DNA from: Pseudomonas deceptionensis | GTDB taxonomy: Bacteria; Pseudomonadota; Gammaproteobacteria; Pseudomonadales; Pseudomonadaceae | Direction of reading: 5' to 3' | Length of the DNA stretch: 64,000 bases | Assembly: GCF_900106095.1 (NCBI RefSeq) | Contig: NZ_FNUD01000002.1 | Span: 1,137,501 to 1,201,500, forward strand | Shown here: positions 9,062-18,235 of the stretch, piece by piece | How positions within the stretch are numbered: position 1 is the first letter of the stretch | How the letters are laid out: each line of letters starts with the position of its first letter | Notes under the pieces: generated by a model | Told to the model about the DNA's origin: nothing | The model's database searches: none | Seen by the model: only the letters and a program-made list of their open reading frames with translations | Position numbers and translations under genes: made by a program

Positions 9062-9554
9062 GTGCCCGCCGAGAACTATTCTGTGTTTGTAATGCCTTAT
9101 CAGGGCTCATTTTTTTCAAAAAAATGTGGCTTGAGGCGTCCTTCAAAACGTCGACCGTATATCGACTAAAAGAAAAATAGCCCGTCCTTATATCTGATTT
9201 GTGTTGTCGGATATTTCTTGGATATATGTGGCTTTTTGTCACCCATTCCCTGTCTAGAAAGACCTTGAAACAGCCGGTCCACGGCACTTATGTCGTCTAT
9301 TCTGTGTAATCGCAGAAGGGGCGATTTGAGGTCTTGTCGGACAAAACCCATGCCGATTCGGCATAGGGTAGGCGTTTACGGCATTAGACGGCCACCTCAT
9401 GCATGGGAATAGTTGCGCCTTTTTTCGCCTGCCAAAGAGCCTTTCTGGCTCGGTTTGGGCGACCTTCTACGGGGGTAGAGGTTTCTGGTTTTAGCGCTTC
9501 GCAGCGCTCTAGTCTGAGCCTTTACCCGAGTCCACTTGAAGTAAGGGTAATGAC
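9062..9554 (+). other. Long untranslated region upstream of gltP
   Basis: Nearly 500 bases separate the terminator from gltP. The stretch 9100-9240 is AT-rich with T and A runs (TTTTTTTCAAAAAAA near 9111). Later there is a small hairpin AGCGCT-TCGC-AGCGCT at 9492-9507. I find no coding frame on either strand. It probably holds the gltP promoter and a long 5' leader. Confidence 0.4.
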
Positions 9555-10874
9555 ATGAAGAAGGCAAAACTTAGCCTCGCCTGGCAGATCCTGATTGGTC
9601 TGGTCCTCGGGATTGCAATCGGCGCGCTGCTTAACCATTTCAGTGCTGAAAAGGCCTGGTGGATCAGTAACGTTCTGCAACCTGCCGGCGATATCTTTAT
9701 CCGTCTGATCAAGATGATCGTAATCCCAATCGTGATTTCTTCACTGGTTGTCGGGATTGCAGGCGTGGGAGATGCGAAGAAACTCGGTCGCATCGGTTTT
9801 AAAACCATCATCTACTTCGAGGTGGTGACCACCGTCGCGATCCTGGTCGGCCTGGTGCTGGCCAACGTGTTCCAACCCGGTGCCGGGATCGACATGAGCA
9901 CCCTGGGCACGGTCGATATCTCCAAATACGCAGCCACTGCTGCTGAAGTAACGCATGAACATGCGTTTATCGAGACCATCCTCAACCTGATTCCATCGAA
10001 CATCTTCGCGGCCATGGCTCGCGGTGAGATGCTGCCGATCATCTTCTTCTCGGTGCTCTTCGGTCTCGGTTTGTCGAGCCTGAACGCCGAACTGCGCGAC
10101 CCGCTGGTGAAAACCTTCCAGGGCGTGTCCGAGTCGATGTTCAAAGTCACTCACATGATCATGAACTACGCGCCAATCGGTGTGTTTGCCCTGATCGCCG
10201 TGACTGTCGCCAACTTCGGTTTCGCCTCGCTGGTGCCATTGGCCAAGCTGGTGCTTCTGGTTTACGGCGCCATCCTGTTCTTCGCCGTTGCGGTGTTGGG
10301 CCTGATCGCCAAGCTGTTCGGCTTCTCTGTGTTCAAGCTGATCCGCATCTTCAAGGATGAGCTGGTTCTGGCTTACTCCACCGCCAGCTCCGAAACCGTG
10401 CTGCCGCGCGTGATCGAGAAGATGGAAGCCTACGGCGCGCCGAAAGCCATTTGCAGCTTTGTGGTACCGACCGGCTACTCGTTCAACCTTGACGGTTCGA
10501 CCCTGTACCAGAGTATCGCGGCGATCTTTATCGCTCAGCTGTACGGTATCGACCTGTCGATCAGCCAGCAGCTGCTGCTGGTACTGACCCTGATGGTGAC
10601 CTCCAAAGGCATCGCCGGTGTACCGGGCGTATCCTTCGTGGTGCTGCTGGCCACTCTGGGCAGCGTGGGTATCCCGCTGGAAGGCCTGGCCTTTATCGCC
10701 GGTGTTGACCGTGTGATGGACATGGCCCGTACCGCTCTGAACGTGATTGGTAACGCCTTGGCGGTACTGGTGATCTCGCGTTGGGAAGGCATGTACGACG
10801 ACGCCAAGGGCGAGCGTTACTGGAACTCGCTGCCGCACTGGCGCAGCAAGGAAGCCCTGCCAAAAGGCGAATAA
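9555..10874 (+). CDS. gltP: Glutamate/aspartate:proton (or sodium) symporter, GltP type
   Basis: The 439-residue protein is a full-length member of the dicarboxylate/amino acid:cation symporter family. It shows eight or so hydrophobic segments, the re-entrant serine-rich loop (AYSTASSETVLPRVIEKME, about residues 274-292), the NLDGS motif in SFNLDGSTLYQS, and the later DRVMDMARTALNVIGN segment with the substrate-binding Asp and Asn. Such carriers import acidic amino acids or C4-dicarboxylates across the inner membrane. Length and sequence fit GltP better than DctA, but the substrate is not proven by sequence. TAAGGG lies just before the ATG. A strong terminator follows, so the gene is monocistronic. 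Confidence 0.88.
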   Translation: MKKAKLSLAWQILIGLVLGIAIGALLNHFSAEKAWWISNVLQPAGDIFIRLIKMIVIPIVISSLVVGIAGVGDAKKLGRIGFKTIIYFEVVTTVAILVGLVLANVFQPGAGIDMSTLGTVDISKYAATAAEVTHEHAFIETILNLIPSNIFAAMARGEMLPIIFFSVLFGLGLSSLNAELRDPLVKTFQGVSESMFKVTHMIMNYAPIGVFALIAVTVANFGFASLVPLAKLVLLVYGAILFFAVAVLGLIAKLFGFSVFKLIRIFKDELVLAYSTASSETVLPRVIEKMEAYGAPKAICSFVVPTGYSFNLDGSTLYQSIAAIFIAQLYGIDLSISQQLLLVLTLMVTSKGIAGVPGVSFVVLLATLGSVGIPLEGLAFIAGVDRVMDMARTALNVIGNALAVLVISRWEGMYDDAKGERYWNSLPHWRSKEALPKGE

Positions 10875-10900
10875 TCGCCCCTCGGCAGTCGCACTCCCAC

Positions 10901-10932
10901 AAACCCCGGACTTGTCCGGGGTTTGTTGTTTC
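10901..10932 (+). terminator. Strong rho-independent terminator after gltP
   Basis: CAAACCCCGGAC and GTCCGGGGTTTG form a perfect 12-pair stem with a two-base TT loop, followed by TTGTTT. It lies 27 bases after the gltP stop. Confidence 0.9.
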
Positions 10933-10979
10933 TGGGGGTTGGCCGCTATCATTCGCCGCATCTTCCAGGAGTTCTCTCG

Positions 10980-12209
10980 ATGCTCAACGGCCTATGGCTC
11001 AGCTTTTTCGTCGTCGCTATGGTGTCGGCGCTCGTCCAGTGGCTGGTGGGCGGCAATGCGGGGATCTTCTCGGCGATCGTGGAAAGCATCTTCGCCATGG
11101 CCAAGTTGTCGGTCGAAGTGATGATTCTGATGTTCGGCACCCTGACCCTGTGGCTGGGGTTTTTGCGCATTGCCGAAAAAGCCGGGATCGTCGACTGGCT
11201 GGGCAGGGCGCTGGGGCCGCTGTTCAAGCGCTTGATGCCGGAGGTGCCCGAAGGCCACCCGGCGCTGGGCTTTATCACCCTGAACTTCGCCGCCAATGGT
11301 CTGGGACTGGACAACGCGGCCACGCCCATTGGCCTGAAGGCCATGCGGGCGCTGCAAGAGCTCAACCCCAGCGCCACCAGCGCCAGCAATGCGCAGATCC
11401 TGTTTCTGGTGCTCAATGCCTCGTCCCTGACCCTGTTGCCGGTCACGATCTTTATGTATCGCGCCCAGCAAGGTGCCCCTGACCCGACGCTGGTGTTCCT
11501 GCCGATCCTGTTGGCCACCAGCGCCTCGACCCTGGTCGGCCTGCTCTCGGTGGCCGTTGTGCAGCGCTTGCGCCTGTGGGACCCGGTGGTGCTGGCGTAT
11601 CTGGTGCCGGGGGCGTTGATCCTCGGCGGTTTCATGGCGCTGCTGGCGACCCTGTCGGCCACGGCACTGGCCAGCTTGTCCTCTATTCTGGGCAACTTGA
11701 CGCTGTTCGGGCTGATCATGCTGTTTTTGGTGATTGGCGCCCTGCGCAAGGTCAAGGTGTACGAAGCGTTTGTCGAAGGGGCCAAAGAAGGCTTCGATGT
11801 GGCGAAGAACCTGCTGCCGTATCTGGTGGCGATGCTCTGTGCGGTAGGTGTGCTGCGGGCTTCGGGGGCGCTGGACTTTGGCCTCGATGGCATTCGCCAT
11901 GTGGTCGAGTGGCTGGGCTGGGACACCCGTTTTGTCGACGCGTTGCCGACGGCAATGGTCAAACCCTTTTCGGGCAGCGCCGCTCGGGCGTTGCTGATCG
12001 AAACCATGCAGACCCAGGGCGTGGACAGCTTCCCGGCACTGGTGGCCGCCACGGTGCAGGGCAGTACTGAAACTACGTTTTATGTGCTGGCGGTGTACTT
12101 TGGCGCCGTCGGCATCCAGCGTGCCCGGCATGCGGTGGGCTGCGCCTTGCTGGCTGAGTTGGCGGGCGTAGTGGCCGCGATTCTGGTGTGCTACTGGTTC
12201 TTCGGCTAA
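10980..12209 (+). CDS. Nucleoside-recognition (Gate) domain membrane protein, fused SpmA-SpmB type
   Basis: From the ATG at 10980, with CAGGAG eight bases upstream, the product has 409 residues and about ten hydrophobic segments. Two Gate-like halves are visible. The first carries LGFITLNFAANGLGLDNAAT and NAQILFLVLNASSLTLLP; the second carries AMVKPFSGSAARALLIETM and QGSTETTFYVLAVYFG. These are the motifs of the spore maturation proteins SpmA and SpmB, here on one chain. Despite the name, the family is common in non-sporulating proteobacteria, and its transport or scaffold role is unknown. It stands alone between the gltP terminator and a REP element. Confidence 0.85.
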   Translation: MLNGLWLSFFVVAMVSALVQWLVGGNAGIFSAIVESIFAMAKLSVEVMILMFGTLTLWLGFLRIAEKAGIVDWLGRALGPLFKRLMPEVPEGHPALGFITLNFAANGLGLDNAATPIGLKAMRALQELNPSATSASNAQILFLVLNASSLTLLPVTIFMYRAQQGAPDPTLVFLPILLATSASTLVGLLSVAVVQRLRLWDPVVLAYLVPGALILGGFMALLATLSATALASLSSILGNLTLFGLIMLFLVIGALRKVKVYEAFVEGAKEGFDVAKNLLPYLVAMLCAVGVLRASGALDFGLDGIRHVVEWLGWDTRFVDALPTAMVKPFSGSAARALLIETMQTQGVDSFPALVAATVQGSTETTFYVLAVYFGAVGIQRARHAVGCALLAELAGVVAAILVCYWFFG

Positions 12210-12219
12210 CACAAAAGTC

Positions 12220-12322
12220 TGTAGCCGCTGAGGAGCGTAGCGAGGCTGCGATGGGCTGCGAAGCGGCCCTCTTGTTTTGAAGGTCCTTCGGCCCTTATCG
12301 CAGCCTTCGGCAGCGGCTACAG
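12220..12322. repeat. REP palindrome, GTAGCCGCTG type
   Basis: Imperfect inverted repeat opening with CTGTAGCCGCTG and closing with CAGCGGCTACAG, with internal GGCTGCGAT and ATCGCAGCC segments. It lies between two convergent genes and overlaps the last codons of the minus-strand methyltransferase, whose TAG stop is the TAG of the repeat. Confidence 0.85.
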
Positions 12323-12958
12323 AGTTTGCGCAGTCAGTTTACGCCACACACTCACCAGCCACGGCTGTTGGTCGCGGGGCAAGCCCGCCGGGCGATAGTA
12401 GTGTTCCAGTTCAACAAAACCGGCAGCCGTCAGCATGGCTCGCCAGTGTTCCAGATCGTGATACGCGCCATAACGCTCACCGTTCCAGCCTTCGCTGTTG
12501 TCGCCACGGGGGTTGGAGCTGAGCAGCACGCCTCCGGGCTTCAAGGTGGCGTAAAGCTTGCCCAGCACTTGCCTCAGTTCCTGGGTAGGTACGTGGAACA
12601 GCGAGGCGTTGGCGAAGATGCCATCGAAGCGCCCGGCGGGCAGATCAAGCTTGAGAAAGTCCTGATGCAACACCTCGCAACCGCTGTCTTCGCGGGCCAT
12701 TTGGGTGAAGCGTTCGGTGCCATCCAGCCCGACTGCAATATGCCCCAGGCGGGTGAAGGTTTGCAGGTCGCGGCCTGGCCCGCAGCCAAAATCCAGGATC
12801 GTGAACGGCGGGGTGCCTTGAATATGGCGCAGCAATGCGTCGATGTTCTGGCTCACGTCGTGATCGCGGGTACCTTCGCGAAAGTCTTCGGCGCTCTGTT
12901 GATAGTGGCCAAGGGTAATGGCAGCAATCTGTTCGAGGGTTTTTGGGTCGAGGGGCAT
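12317..12958 (-). CDS. Class I SAM-dependent methyltransferase
   Basis: The 213-residue enzyme shows motif I (ILDFGCGPGRDLQTF, about residue 55), the acidic end of strand 2 (AVGLDGTERF), and motif IV/post-motif regions FDGIFANASLFHVP and LKPGGVLLSSNPRG. This is the small-molecule methyltransferase fold of the Methyltransf_25/11 type. The substrate is unknown. It lies 40 bases after metI on the same strand, and a GC hairpin between them lacks a T run, so it may be the last gene of the sulfur operon. Its stop codon is supplied by a REP element. Confidence 0.86.
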   Translation of the reverse strand: MPLDPKTLEQIAAITLGHYQQSAEDFREGTRDHDVSQNIDALLRHIQGTPPFTILDFGCGPGRDLQTFTRLGHIAVGLDGTERFTQMAREDSGCEVLHQDFLKLDLPAGRFDGIFANASLFHVPTQELRQVLGKLYATLKPGGVLLSSNPRGDNSEGWNGERYGAYHDLEHWRAMLTAAGFVELEHYYRPAGLPRDQQPWLVSVWRKLTAQTL

Positions 12959-12968
12959 CGCGGGCTCG

Positions 12969-12992
12969 GTCGGCGGCAGTCAGGCCGCCGAC
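12969..12992 (-). terminator. GC-rich hairpin between metI and the methyltransferase
   Basis: GTCGGCGGC and GCCGCCGAC pair perfectly over nine bases around a six-base loop. No T tract follows on the minus strand, so it may weaken or pause transcription, or stabilise the 3' end, instead of ending the transcript fully. Confidence 0.35.
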
Positions 12993-12998
12993 TATACC

Positions 12999-13643
12999 TC
13001 AGCGTTTGTTGAGGGCCAGGGCCAAACGGTCGCCACCGAGCTGGATCAAGGCCACCAGGGCCACCAGCAATACAATCACGGTCAGCATCACTTGAGTGTC
13101 GAAGCGCTGATAGCCGTAGCGGTAAGCAATGTCGCCCAGACCGCCGGCGCCAATCGCCCCGGCCATGGCGGAGGAGTTGATCATCGTCACCAGAGTGATG
13201 GTGAAACCGCCGACGATGCCCGGCAAGGCTTCGGGCAACAGCACGTGCCAGATGATGTGATGGCGCTTGCAGCCCATGGCCTGGGCGGCTTCGATCAAAC
13301 CGTGATCAACTTCCCGCAAGCTGACTTCGGCGATCCGCGCAAAGAACGGTGTTGCCGCTATTGTCAGCGGTACTACGGCTGCCCAGACGCCGTAGGTGGT
13401 GCCCACAATCAAGCGGGTAAACGGGATCAGCGCCACCATCAAGATCAGAAAGGGGATCGAGCGAAACAGGTTCACGAACGCGCCCAGTGCCTTGTTCAGG
13501 GCAGGCGCTTCATAGATCCCGCCCTTGCCGCTGGTGACCAGAATCACCGCCAGCGGCACCCCCAGTATCAGCGCGATCAGTGACGACACGCCGACCATCA
13601 AGAAGGTGTCGATCACCCCCTGCCATAAACGATCAAATCCCAT
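12999..13643 (-). CDS. metI: Methionine-type ABC transporter permease MetI
   Basis: The product is taken from ATG 13643 ([18 protein letters not shown]), 214 residues, the usual length for MetI. It has about five membrane helices and the permease coupling motif [18 protein letters not shown], preceded by [13 protein letters not shown]. It overlaps the end of metN by 11 bases, which is typical of coupled translation in metNIQ operons. MetI forms the membrane channel for D/L-methionine or a related organosulfur compound. Its place behind sulfur-scavenging enzymes suggests a broader organosulfur role here. Confidence 0.92.
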   Translation of the reverse strand: MGFDRLWQGVIDTFLMVGVSSLIALILGVPLAVILVTSGKGGIYEAPALNKALGAFVNLFRSIPFLILMVALIPFTRLIVGTTYGVWAAVVPLTIAATPFFARIAEVSLREVDHGLIEAAQAMGCKRHHIIWHVLLPEALPGIVGGFTITLVTMINSSAMAGAIGAGGLGDIAYRYGYQRFDTQVMLTVIVLLVALVALIQLGGDRLALALNKR

Positions 13644-14754
13644 AGCCCACCACCTCGACCTGTTGTGCCCATTGACCGGCGCGTTTGCGCAGCTCATCCG
13701 CGCCCAGCGACGTGCTGGTTACGCTGAGCAGTAATTGCCCCAGCGCGTGGCCCTGAATCTGCTCGACGCCGCCGTGCAGCAGTCGCACCTGACCGCCCAG
13801 GGCACTGAACAACGCGCCCAGGTCGGGTTCTTGCGCCTGACTGCCGGTAAAGCGCAGTCGCAGGATCACGCTGGATTGTGCTGACAGGGGCTGCGCCGTG
13901 ATCCGGTTTTTCAGTGCAGCGGGCAGGGCGTCTTGCAAGGGCGCGAGCAGGGTTTTGCTGACCTCGTGCTGCGGGTCGCCAAACACTTGCCATACCGGGC
14001 CTTGCTCGACCACTCGGCCTTGCTCCAGCACCACCACGCGGTGGCAAATGTCGCGAATCACGGCCATCTCATGGGTGATCAGGATGATGGTCAGGCCCAG
14101 GCGCTGATTGATCTCGCGCAGCAAGCCGAGGATCGACTGCGTGGTTTCGGGGTCGAGTGCCGAGGTGGCTTCGTCGCACAGCAGAATGGCCGGGTCGTGA
14201 ACCAGCGCCCGGGCAATGCCCACCCGCTGTTTTTGCCCGCCCGAGAGCTGCGCCGGGTACGCCGTGTGCTTGCCTTGCAGGCCGACCAGCTCCAGCAGCT
14301 CGCGCACCTTGTGCTCGCGTTGCAGTTTGGGCACGCCCGCCACCTTGAGCGGCAGCTCGACGTTTTGCCACACGGTCTTTGCCGACATCAGATTGAAGTG
14401 CTGGAAAATCATGCCGGTTTGGCGGCGCAGCGCTACCAGCTTGTTTTCATCGAAGTCACCGATATCGATCTGATCGATCAGCACGCGACCGGTGCTGGGT
14501 TGTTCGAGGCGGTTGATGGTGCGGATCAGCGACGATTTTCCGGCGCCGCTGCGCCCGATAATGCCGAAGATTTCTCCGCGCTGAATCGCCAGGTCGATGC
14601 CTTTGAGCGCATCGACCGGGCCCTGGCGGCCTTCATAGGTTTTGCCGACGCCAATGAACCGTACATGGGCGCGGCTCAGTTCGGGGTGCAGCTCGGTATG
14701 GGACGCGCCGGGCAGCGGCTCATCGAGCCGTACGCGAGCAATGGCCACGCTCAT
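13633..14754 (-). CDS. metN: Methionine-type ABC transporter ATP-binding protein MetN
   Basis: I start at ATG 14754, which follows GGGGAGG with six bases of spacing, not at the upstream 14769 codon. The 373-residue ATPase has Walker [10 protein letters not shown], signature [15 protein letters not shown], Walker [13 protein letters not shown] and the switch histidine in LITHEM. A C-terminal NIL-type regulatory domain of about 100 residues (from around 265) binds methionine in the E. coli homologue and inhibits transport. The gene begins two bases after the metQ stop, and its ribosome binding site lies in the end of metQ. Confidence 0.93.
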   Translation of the reverse strand: MSVAIARVRLDEPLPGASHTELHPELSRAHVRFIGVGKTYEGRQGPVDALKGIDLAIQRGEIFGIIGRSGAGKSSLIRTINRLEQPSTGRVLIDQIDIGDFDENKLVALRRQTGMIFQHFNLMSAKTVWQNVELPLKVAGVPKLQREHKVRELLELVGLQGKHTAYPAQLSGGQKQRVGIARALVHDPAILLCDEATSALDPETTQSILGLLREINQRLGLTIILITHEMAVIRDICHRVVVLEQGRVVEQGPVWQVFGDPQHEVSKTLLAPLQDALPAALKNRITAQPLSAQSSVILRLRFTGSQAQEPDLGALFSALGGQVRLLHGGVEQIQGHALGQLLLSVTSTSLGADELRKRAGQWAQQVEVVGYGI

Positions 14755-14756
14755 GA

Positions 14757-15548
14757 TCAGCCTCCCCAACCAGGTTGGTACAAGGTGCCGTAGGTTTTAT
14801 CCAGCGCAGCCTTTACCACGGGCGAGTGCTGGTAAATGTCGACGAACTTGGCCAGACGCGGGTCGTCCTTGTTCTTGGGCTGGATCACGAACTGGATCAC
14901 GTACTCAGGGTGGTCGATACCGTCGAACAACAGTGCCGATTCGGCATCGAAGGTCTTGGACAGGCGGATGTAGGCCGGGTAGCCCTGCACCAGGTCGGCA
15001 TCGTCGTAGGCGCGCACCAGCTGCACGGCTTCGACCTGGAGGATCTTGATCTTTTTCGGGTTGGCGATGATGTCTTCTTCGGTGGCCTTGTAACCGACGC
15101 CGGGTTTGAGGGTGATCAGACCCGCCTTGGCCAGCAATTGCAGGCCGCGCCCGCTGTTGATCGGGTCGTTGGCGATAGCCACCGTGGCACCCACCGGCAA
15201 GTCTTCAAAGCTTTTGTGCTTCTTCGAATACAGCCCCACGTTGTTGATCACGCCTTTGGCATACGGCACCAGATCAAACCCGGCAGCGGCCTTGGCGTTT
15301 TCCAGGAACGGGATGTGCTGGAAGTAGTTCACGTCGATATCGCCGGCGGCCAGCGTAGTGTTGGGGGCGATCCAGTCGGTGAACTCCACCAGTTCGACTT
15401 TTAGCCCTTGTTTGTCGGCTTCGGCCACGGCGGCTTCCAGCGGGATGGCAAACGCGGCGGTGGTACCGACCTTGAGGGGCTTGTCGGCCGCGTGGACGAT
15501 GCCGCTAAACAGCCCGAGGGCCAGAACCAGTGCGTGTTTTTTGTTCAT
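14757..15548 (-). CDS. metQ: Methionine-type ABC transporter substrate-binding protein MetQ (soluble form)
   Basis: The start is ATG 15548 ([20 protein letters not shown]), giving 263 residues. The signal peptide ends in VHA-ADK and has no lipobox cysteine, so the protein should be free in the periplasm, unlike the lipoprotein MetQ of E. coli. The NlpA fold is clear: [38 protein letters not shown] broken over two strands, and [15 protein letters not shown]. It lies behind the monooxygenase gene with a REP element in the gap, so a processed or separately stabilised transcript is possible. Confidence 0.92.
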   Translation of the reverse strand: MNKKHALVLALGLFSGIVHAADKPLKVGTTAAFAIPLEAAVAEADKQGLKVELVEFTDWIAPNTTLAAGDIDVNYFQHIPFLENAKAAAGFDLVPYAKGVINNVGLYSKKHKSFEDLPVGATVAIANDPINSGRGLQLLAKAGLITLKPGVGYKATEEDIIANPKKIKILQVEAVQLVRAYDDADLVQGYPAYIRLSKTFDAESALLFDGIDHPEYVIQFVIQPKNKDDPRLAKFVDIYQHSPVVKAALDKTYGTLYQPGWGG

Positions 15549-15582
15549 GATAGTTGCCCAGTCAAAGAGTCGGAATTCGAAC

Positions 15583-15654
15583 GTTGTGGGAGCGAGCCTG
15601 CTCGCGAAAGTGCGGCAGTCCTGCAAGCTTCGCGAGCAGGCTCGCTCCCACAAC
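15583..15654. repeat. REP palindrome, GTGGGAGCGAG type
   Basis: GTTGTGGGAGCGAGCCTGCT and its reverse complement flank a 24-base centre, with inner arms CTCGCGAA/TTCGCGAG. It sits inside the sulfur operon between the FMN monooxygenase and metQ. Confidence 0.88.
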
Positions 15655-15663
15655 AAAAGAGGG

Positions 15664-17025
15664 TTATGGGTTGTGCCTGTAAGCGGCGCCGGTATGGCGT
15701 TGCGGCAAGTGCGCATCGCCGTCGGTAAACAGCTTCTGGCGCAGGCTGCCGGTGTCATAAGCAGTCTTGTAGGAGCCCCGACGTTGCAGTTCGGGCACCA
15801 CCAGGTCGATAAAATCGACGTAGCTTTCCGGGGTGACGATGCGGGTCAGGTTGAAACCGTCGAGGCCGGTTTCGGCGATCCACGACTCCAGTTCATCAGC
15901 GACTTGTTCCGGCGAACCCACCAGGGTTATGTAACGCCCGCCAAGCGCGTGTTGTTCGAGCAACTTGCGTCGGGTCCAGTCGTTGTTTTGCAGCACCTTG
16001 GTCGCCGACTGGATCGCGTTGCTCTTCACGTACTGGATCGGTTCGTCCAGTTCGTAGTCGGCAAAGTCGATGCCCGTGGAGCTGGAAAAATGCGCCACGC
16101 CCGCTTCGGCGCTGGCATAGCTCAGGTACTCGTCACGCTTGGCCTGCGCCAGTTCTTCGGTAGGTGCCACGATCACGTTAAGGCCCATGAACAGCTTGAT
16201 GTCGTCGGGGTTGCGGCCCGCCGCCACGGCGCTGGCGCGGACCTTGTCTACCTGGGCTTTGGTGGCGGCCTTGGTCTGGCCACTGATAAACACGCACTCG
16301 GCATGGCGCCCGGCAAATACCAGCCCGCGATCCGAACTGCCGGCCTGAAACAGCACCGGCGTGCGCTGGGGCGAGGGCTCGCAGAGGTGATAACCCTCCA
16401 CCTGATAGAACTCACCGTCGTGTTTGACCTTGTGTACTTTGTCGGGCCGGGCGTAGATGCGCTGCACCGGGTCATTGATCACGGCGTCGTCTTCCCAGCT
16501 GCCTTCCCAGAGTTTGTAGAGGACTTCGAGGTACTCGTCGGCCTGGTCATAACGGCGGTCGTGCTCGACCTGTTCGGTCAGGCCCATAGCCTTGGCCGCG
16601 CTGTCGAGGTAGCCGGTGACGATGTTCCAGCCCACGCGGCCACGGGTCAGATGGTCAAGGGTCGACATGCGGCGTGCGAACAAGTACGGCGTTTCGTAGG
16701 TCAGGTTGGCGGTTAAACCGAATCCGAGGTTTTTAGTGACAGCCGCCATGGCCGAAACCAGCAGAAGCGGGTCATTGACCGGCAGCTGGATCGCCTCTTT
16801 GAGCGGCACATCAACCGATTGTTGATAAACGTCATACACGCCCACGATATCGGCGATAAAGAGCCCGTCAAACAGCCCGCGCTCCAGCAACTGCGCCAGC
16901 TCAGTCCAGTATTCCAGGGTGTTGAACGTGGTCGATGTGTCCCGCGGGTGCGTCCACAGCCCGTGGTTGATATGGCCAATGCAGTTCATGTTGAAGGCAT
17001 TGATCAGGATTTTCTTTTTGCTCAT
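15664..17025 (-). CDS. NtaA/DmoA-family FMN-dependent monooxygenase (luciferase-like)
   Basis: The 453-residue protein is a bacterial luciferase-like, FMNH2-dependent monooxygenase of the NtaA/SnaA/DmoA/SoxA group. Diagnostic segments are NAFNMNCIGHINHGLW near the start, LTANLTYETPYLFARRM, HLTRGRVGWNIVTGYLDSAA (about 125-145) and LFQAGSSDRGL with AECVFISGQT after it. Relatives oxidise nitrilotriacetate, dimethyl sulfide or dibenzothiophene and need a separate flavin reductase, none of which is visible nearby. Its start overlaps the stop of the upstream SfnB gene by one base. With SfnB proteins and MetQNI, the likely substrate is an organosulfur compound; that is inference. Confidence 0.88.
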   Translation of the reverse strand: MSKKKILINAFNMNCIGHINHGLWTHPRDTSTTFNTLEYWTELAQLLERGLFDGLFIADIVGVYDVYQQSVDVPLKEAIQLPVNDPLLLVSAMAAVTKNLGFGLTANLTYETPYLFARRMSTLDHLTRGRVGWNIVTGYLDSAAKAMGLTEQVEHDRRYDQADEYLEVLYKLWEGSWEDDAVINDPVQRIYARPDKVHKVKHDGEFYQVEGYHLCEPSPQRTPVLFQAGSSDRGLVFAGRHAECVFISGQTKAATKAQVDKVRASAVAAGRNPDDIKLFMGLNVIVAPTEELAQAKRDEYLSYASAEAGVAHFSSSTGIDFADYELDEPIQYVKSNAIQSATKVLQNNDWTRRKLLEQHALGGRYITLVGSPEQVADELESWIAETGLDGFNLTRIVTPESYVDFIDLVVPELQRRGSYKTAYDTGSLRQKLFTDGDAHLPQRHTGAAYRHNP

Positions 17026-18221
17026 CAGATGGTCCCCCGCAGCGGCGGGTTGGCATCGTTGAGGTAGTAGTTGCCCACGGCGTGGTACTTCCAGCGCACC
17101 GGGTCGTGCAGCGTGTGCACCCGGGCGTTGCGCCAGTGGCGATCAAGACCGTGTTCGGCCAGGGTGGCCTGGCTGCCTGCCAGTTCAAAGAGGGTGCTGC
17201 CGGCGGCCAGGGAAATTTCGGTGCTGATGGCCCGTGCCTCGGCGATGGCAATCGATGCGGCAGCCACCGTGCTGGCGGTGGTGTCGGACCGGGCCTCGTC
17301 GAGAAACTCCCCGGCCCGGTCCAGCAAGGCTTCGGCGGCGTGCAAGCGGACGCTCAAGTGGCCGAAGCTCTTGAGGGTCAGGGGGTCTTCGCTGGCAATG
17401 TCGGTGGTGGCGTCGATCCACGGCCGGGTTTTGGTTCGCACAAAGTGCAGCGCGTCTTCAAAGGCGGCGCGGGCGATGCCGGTGTCGATGGCCGCGTGCA
17501 GGATCTGCGCCAGCGGGCCAACCGTGGTCGGCCGCTCGAAAGCGCTCTGGAAGGGGATAACGTCTTCAGCGCCGACAAATACGTTGTCGAAGACCACCGA
17601 ACCGCTGCCTGTGGTGCGCTGGCCAAAGCCGCTCCAGTCGTCAATCACGCTCAGGCCGTCGCTGTCGCGGGGCACAAATGCCAGTTGCTGGACGCCGTTG
17701 TCATCCACTACAGAGGTAGGGATGCGCTGCGCATACAGTGCGCCGGTGGCGTAGAACTTGCGGCCGGTGATCCGATAACCCTGCTCGGCCTTGGCCAGAT
17801 GCGTGGTGCGGTCGTGGGCAGTTTTAGTGCCGATTTCTGCCAGCGCATTGCCGAAGCGCTGCCCGGCCAATACCTCGGCATACAGCCGCTGTTTTTGCGC
17901 CTCGGAGCCGTTGACCCGCAGGACTTCCAGTGCATAAAAGTGGTTTTGCGGGATTTGCCCCAGCGAGGCATCAGCAGCGGCTATCAACGCCACCACCTGA
18001 GCCAGGGTTACATTGGACACGTCTGCGCCGCCGTAGGCTTTGGGCACGGTAATGCCCCACAGGCCAGTATGGGAAAACAGTTCAAGTTCATCAAAAGGCA
18101 GGCGGCGTTCACGGTCACGCAGGGCGCTGTCGCGTTTGAAATGTGCGGCCAGTTCACGGGCTACGCTCAGGGCCTCGGCATCGCTGTGGATAACCGGGAC
18201 CTGTTTGGATATCAGTGACAT
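17025..18221 (-). CDS. SfnB-family sulfur acquisition oxidoreductase (second copy)
   Basis: This 398-residue protein has the acyl-CoA dehydrogenase fold: an N-terminal helical domain, the middle beta domain with GRKFYATGALYA and DDWSGFGQRTTGSGS, and a C-terminal helical domain ending in HWRNARVHTLHDPVRWKY. That ending and the lack of an acyl-CoA catalytic Glu context are typical of SfnB/DszC-like flavin monooxygenases induced under sulfur starvation. It begins 14 bases after the other SfnB gene and overlaps the next gene by one base. The two copies are clearly paralogous, but they differ along their length, so they are not a recent duplication. Substrate unknown. Confidence 0.88.
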   Translation of the reverse strand: MSLISKQVPVIHSDAEALSVARELAAHFKRDSALRDRERRLPFDELELFSHTGLWGITVPKAYGGADVSNVTLAQVVALIAAADASLGQIPQNHFYALEVLRVNGSEAQKQRLYAEVLAGQRFGNALAEIGTKTAHDRTTHLAKAEQGYRITGRKFYATGALYAQRIPTSVVDDNGVQQLAFVPRDSDGLSVIDDWSGFGQRTTGSGSVVFDNVFVGAEDVIPFQSAFERPTTVGPLAQILHAAIDTGIARAAFEDALHFVRTKTRPWIDATTDIASEDPLTLKSFGHLSVRLHAAEALLDRAGEFLDEARSDTTASTVAAASIAIAEARAISTEISLAAGSTLFELAGSQATLAEHGLDRHWRNARVHTLHDPVRWKYHAVGNYYLNDANPPLRGTI

Positions 18222-18235
18222 GGGTGTCTCCGTAG

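Noticed and set aside
9741..10961. 406-codon minus-strand frame across gltP
   Set aside because: The product is a His/Gln-rich antisense translation; GltP motifs on the plus strand are complete, and the frame also reads through the gltP terminator.
10992..12212. 406-codon minus-strand frame opposite the Gate-domain gene
   Set aside because: Shadow frame rich in His, Gln and Arg; no ribosome binding site or conserved motif.
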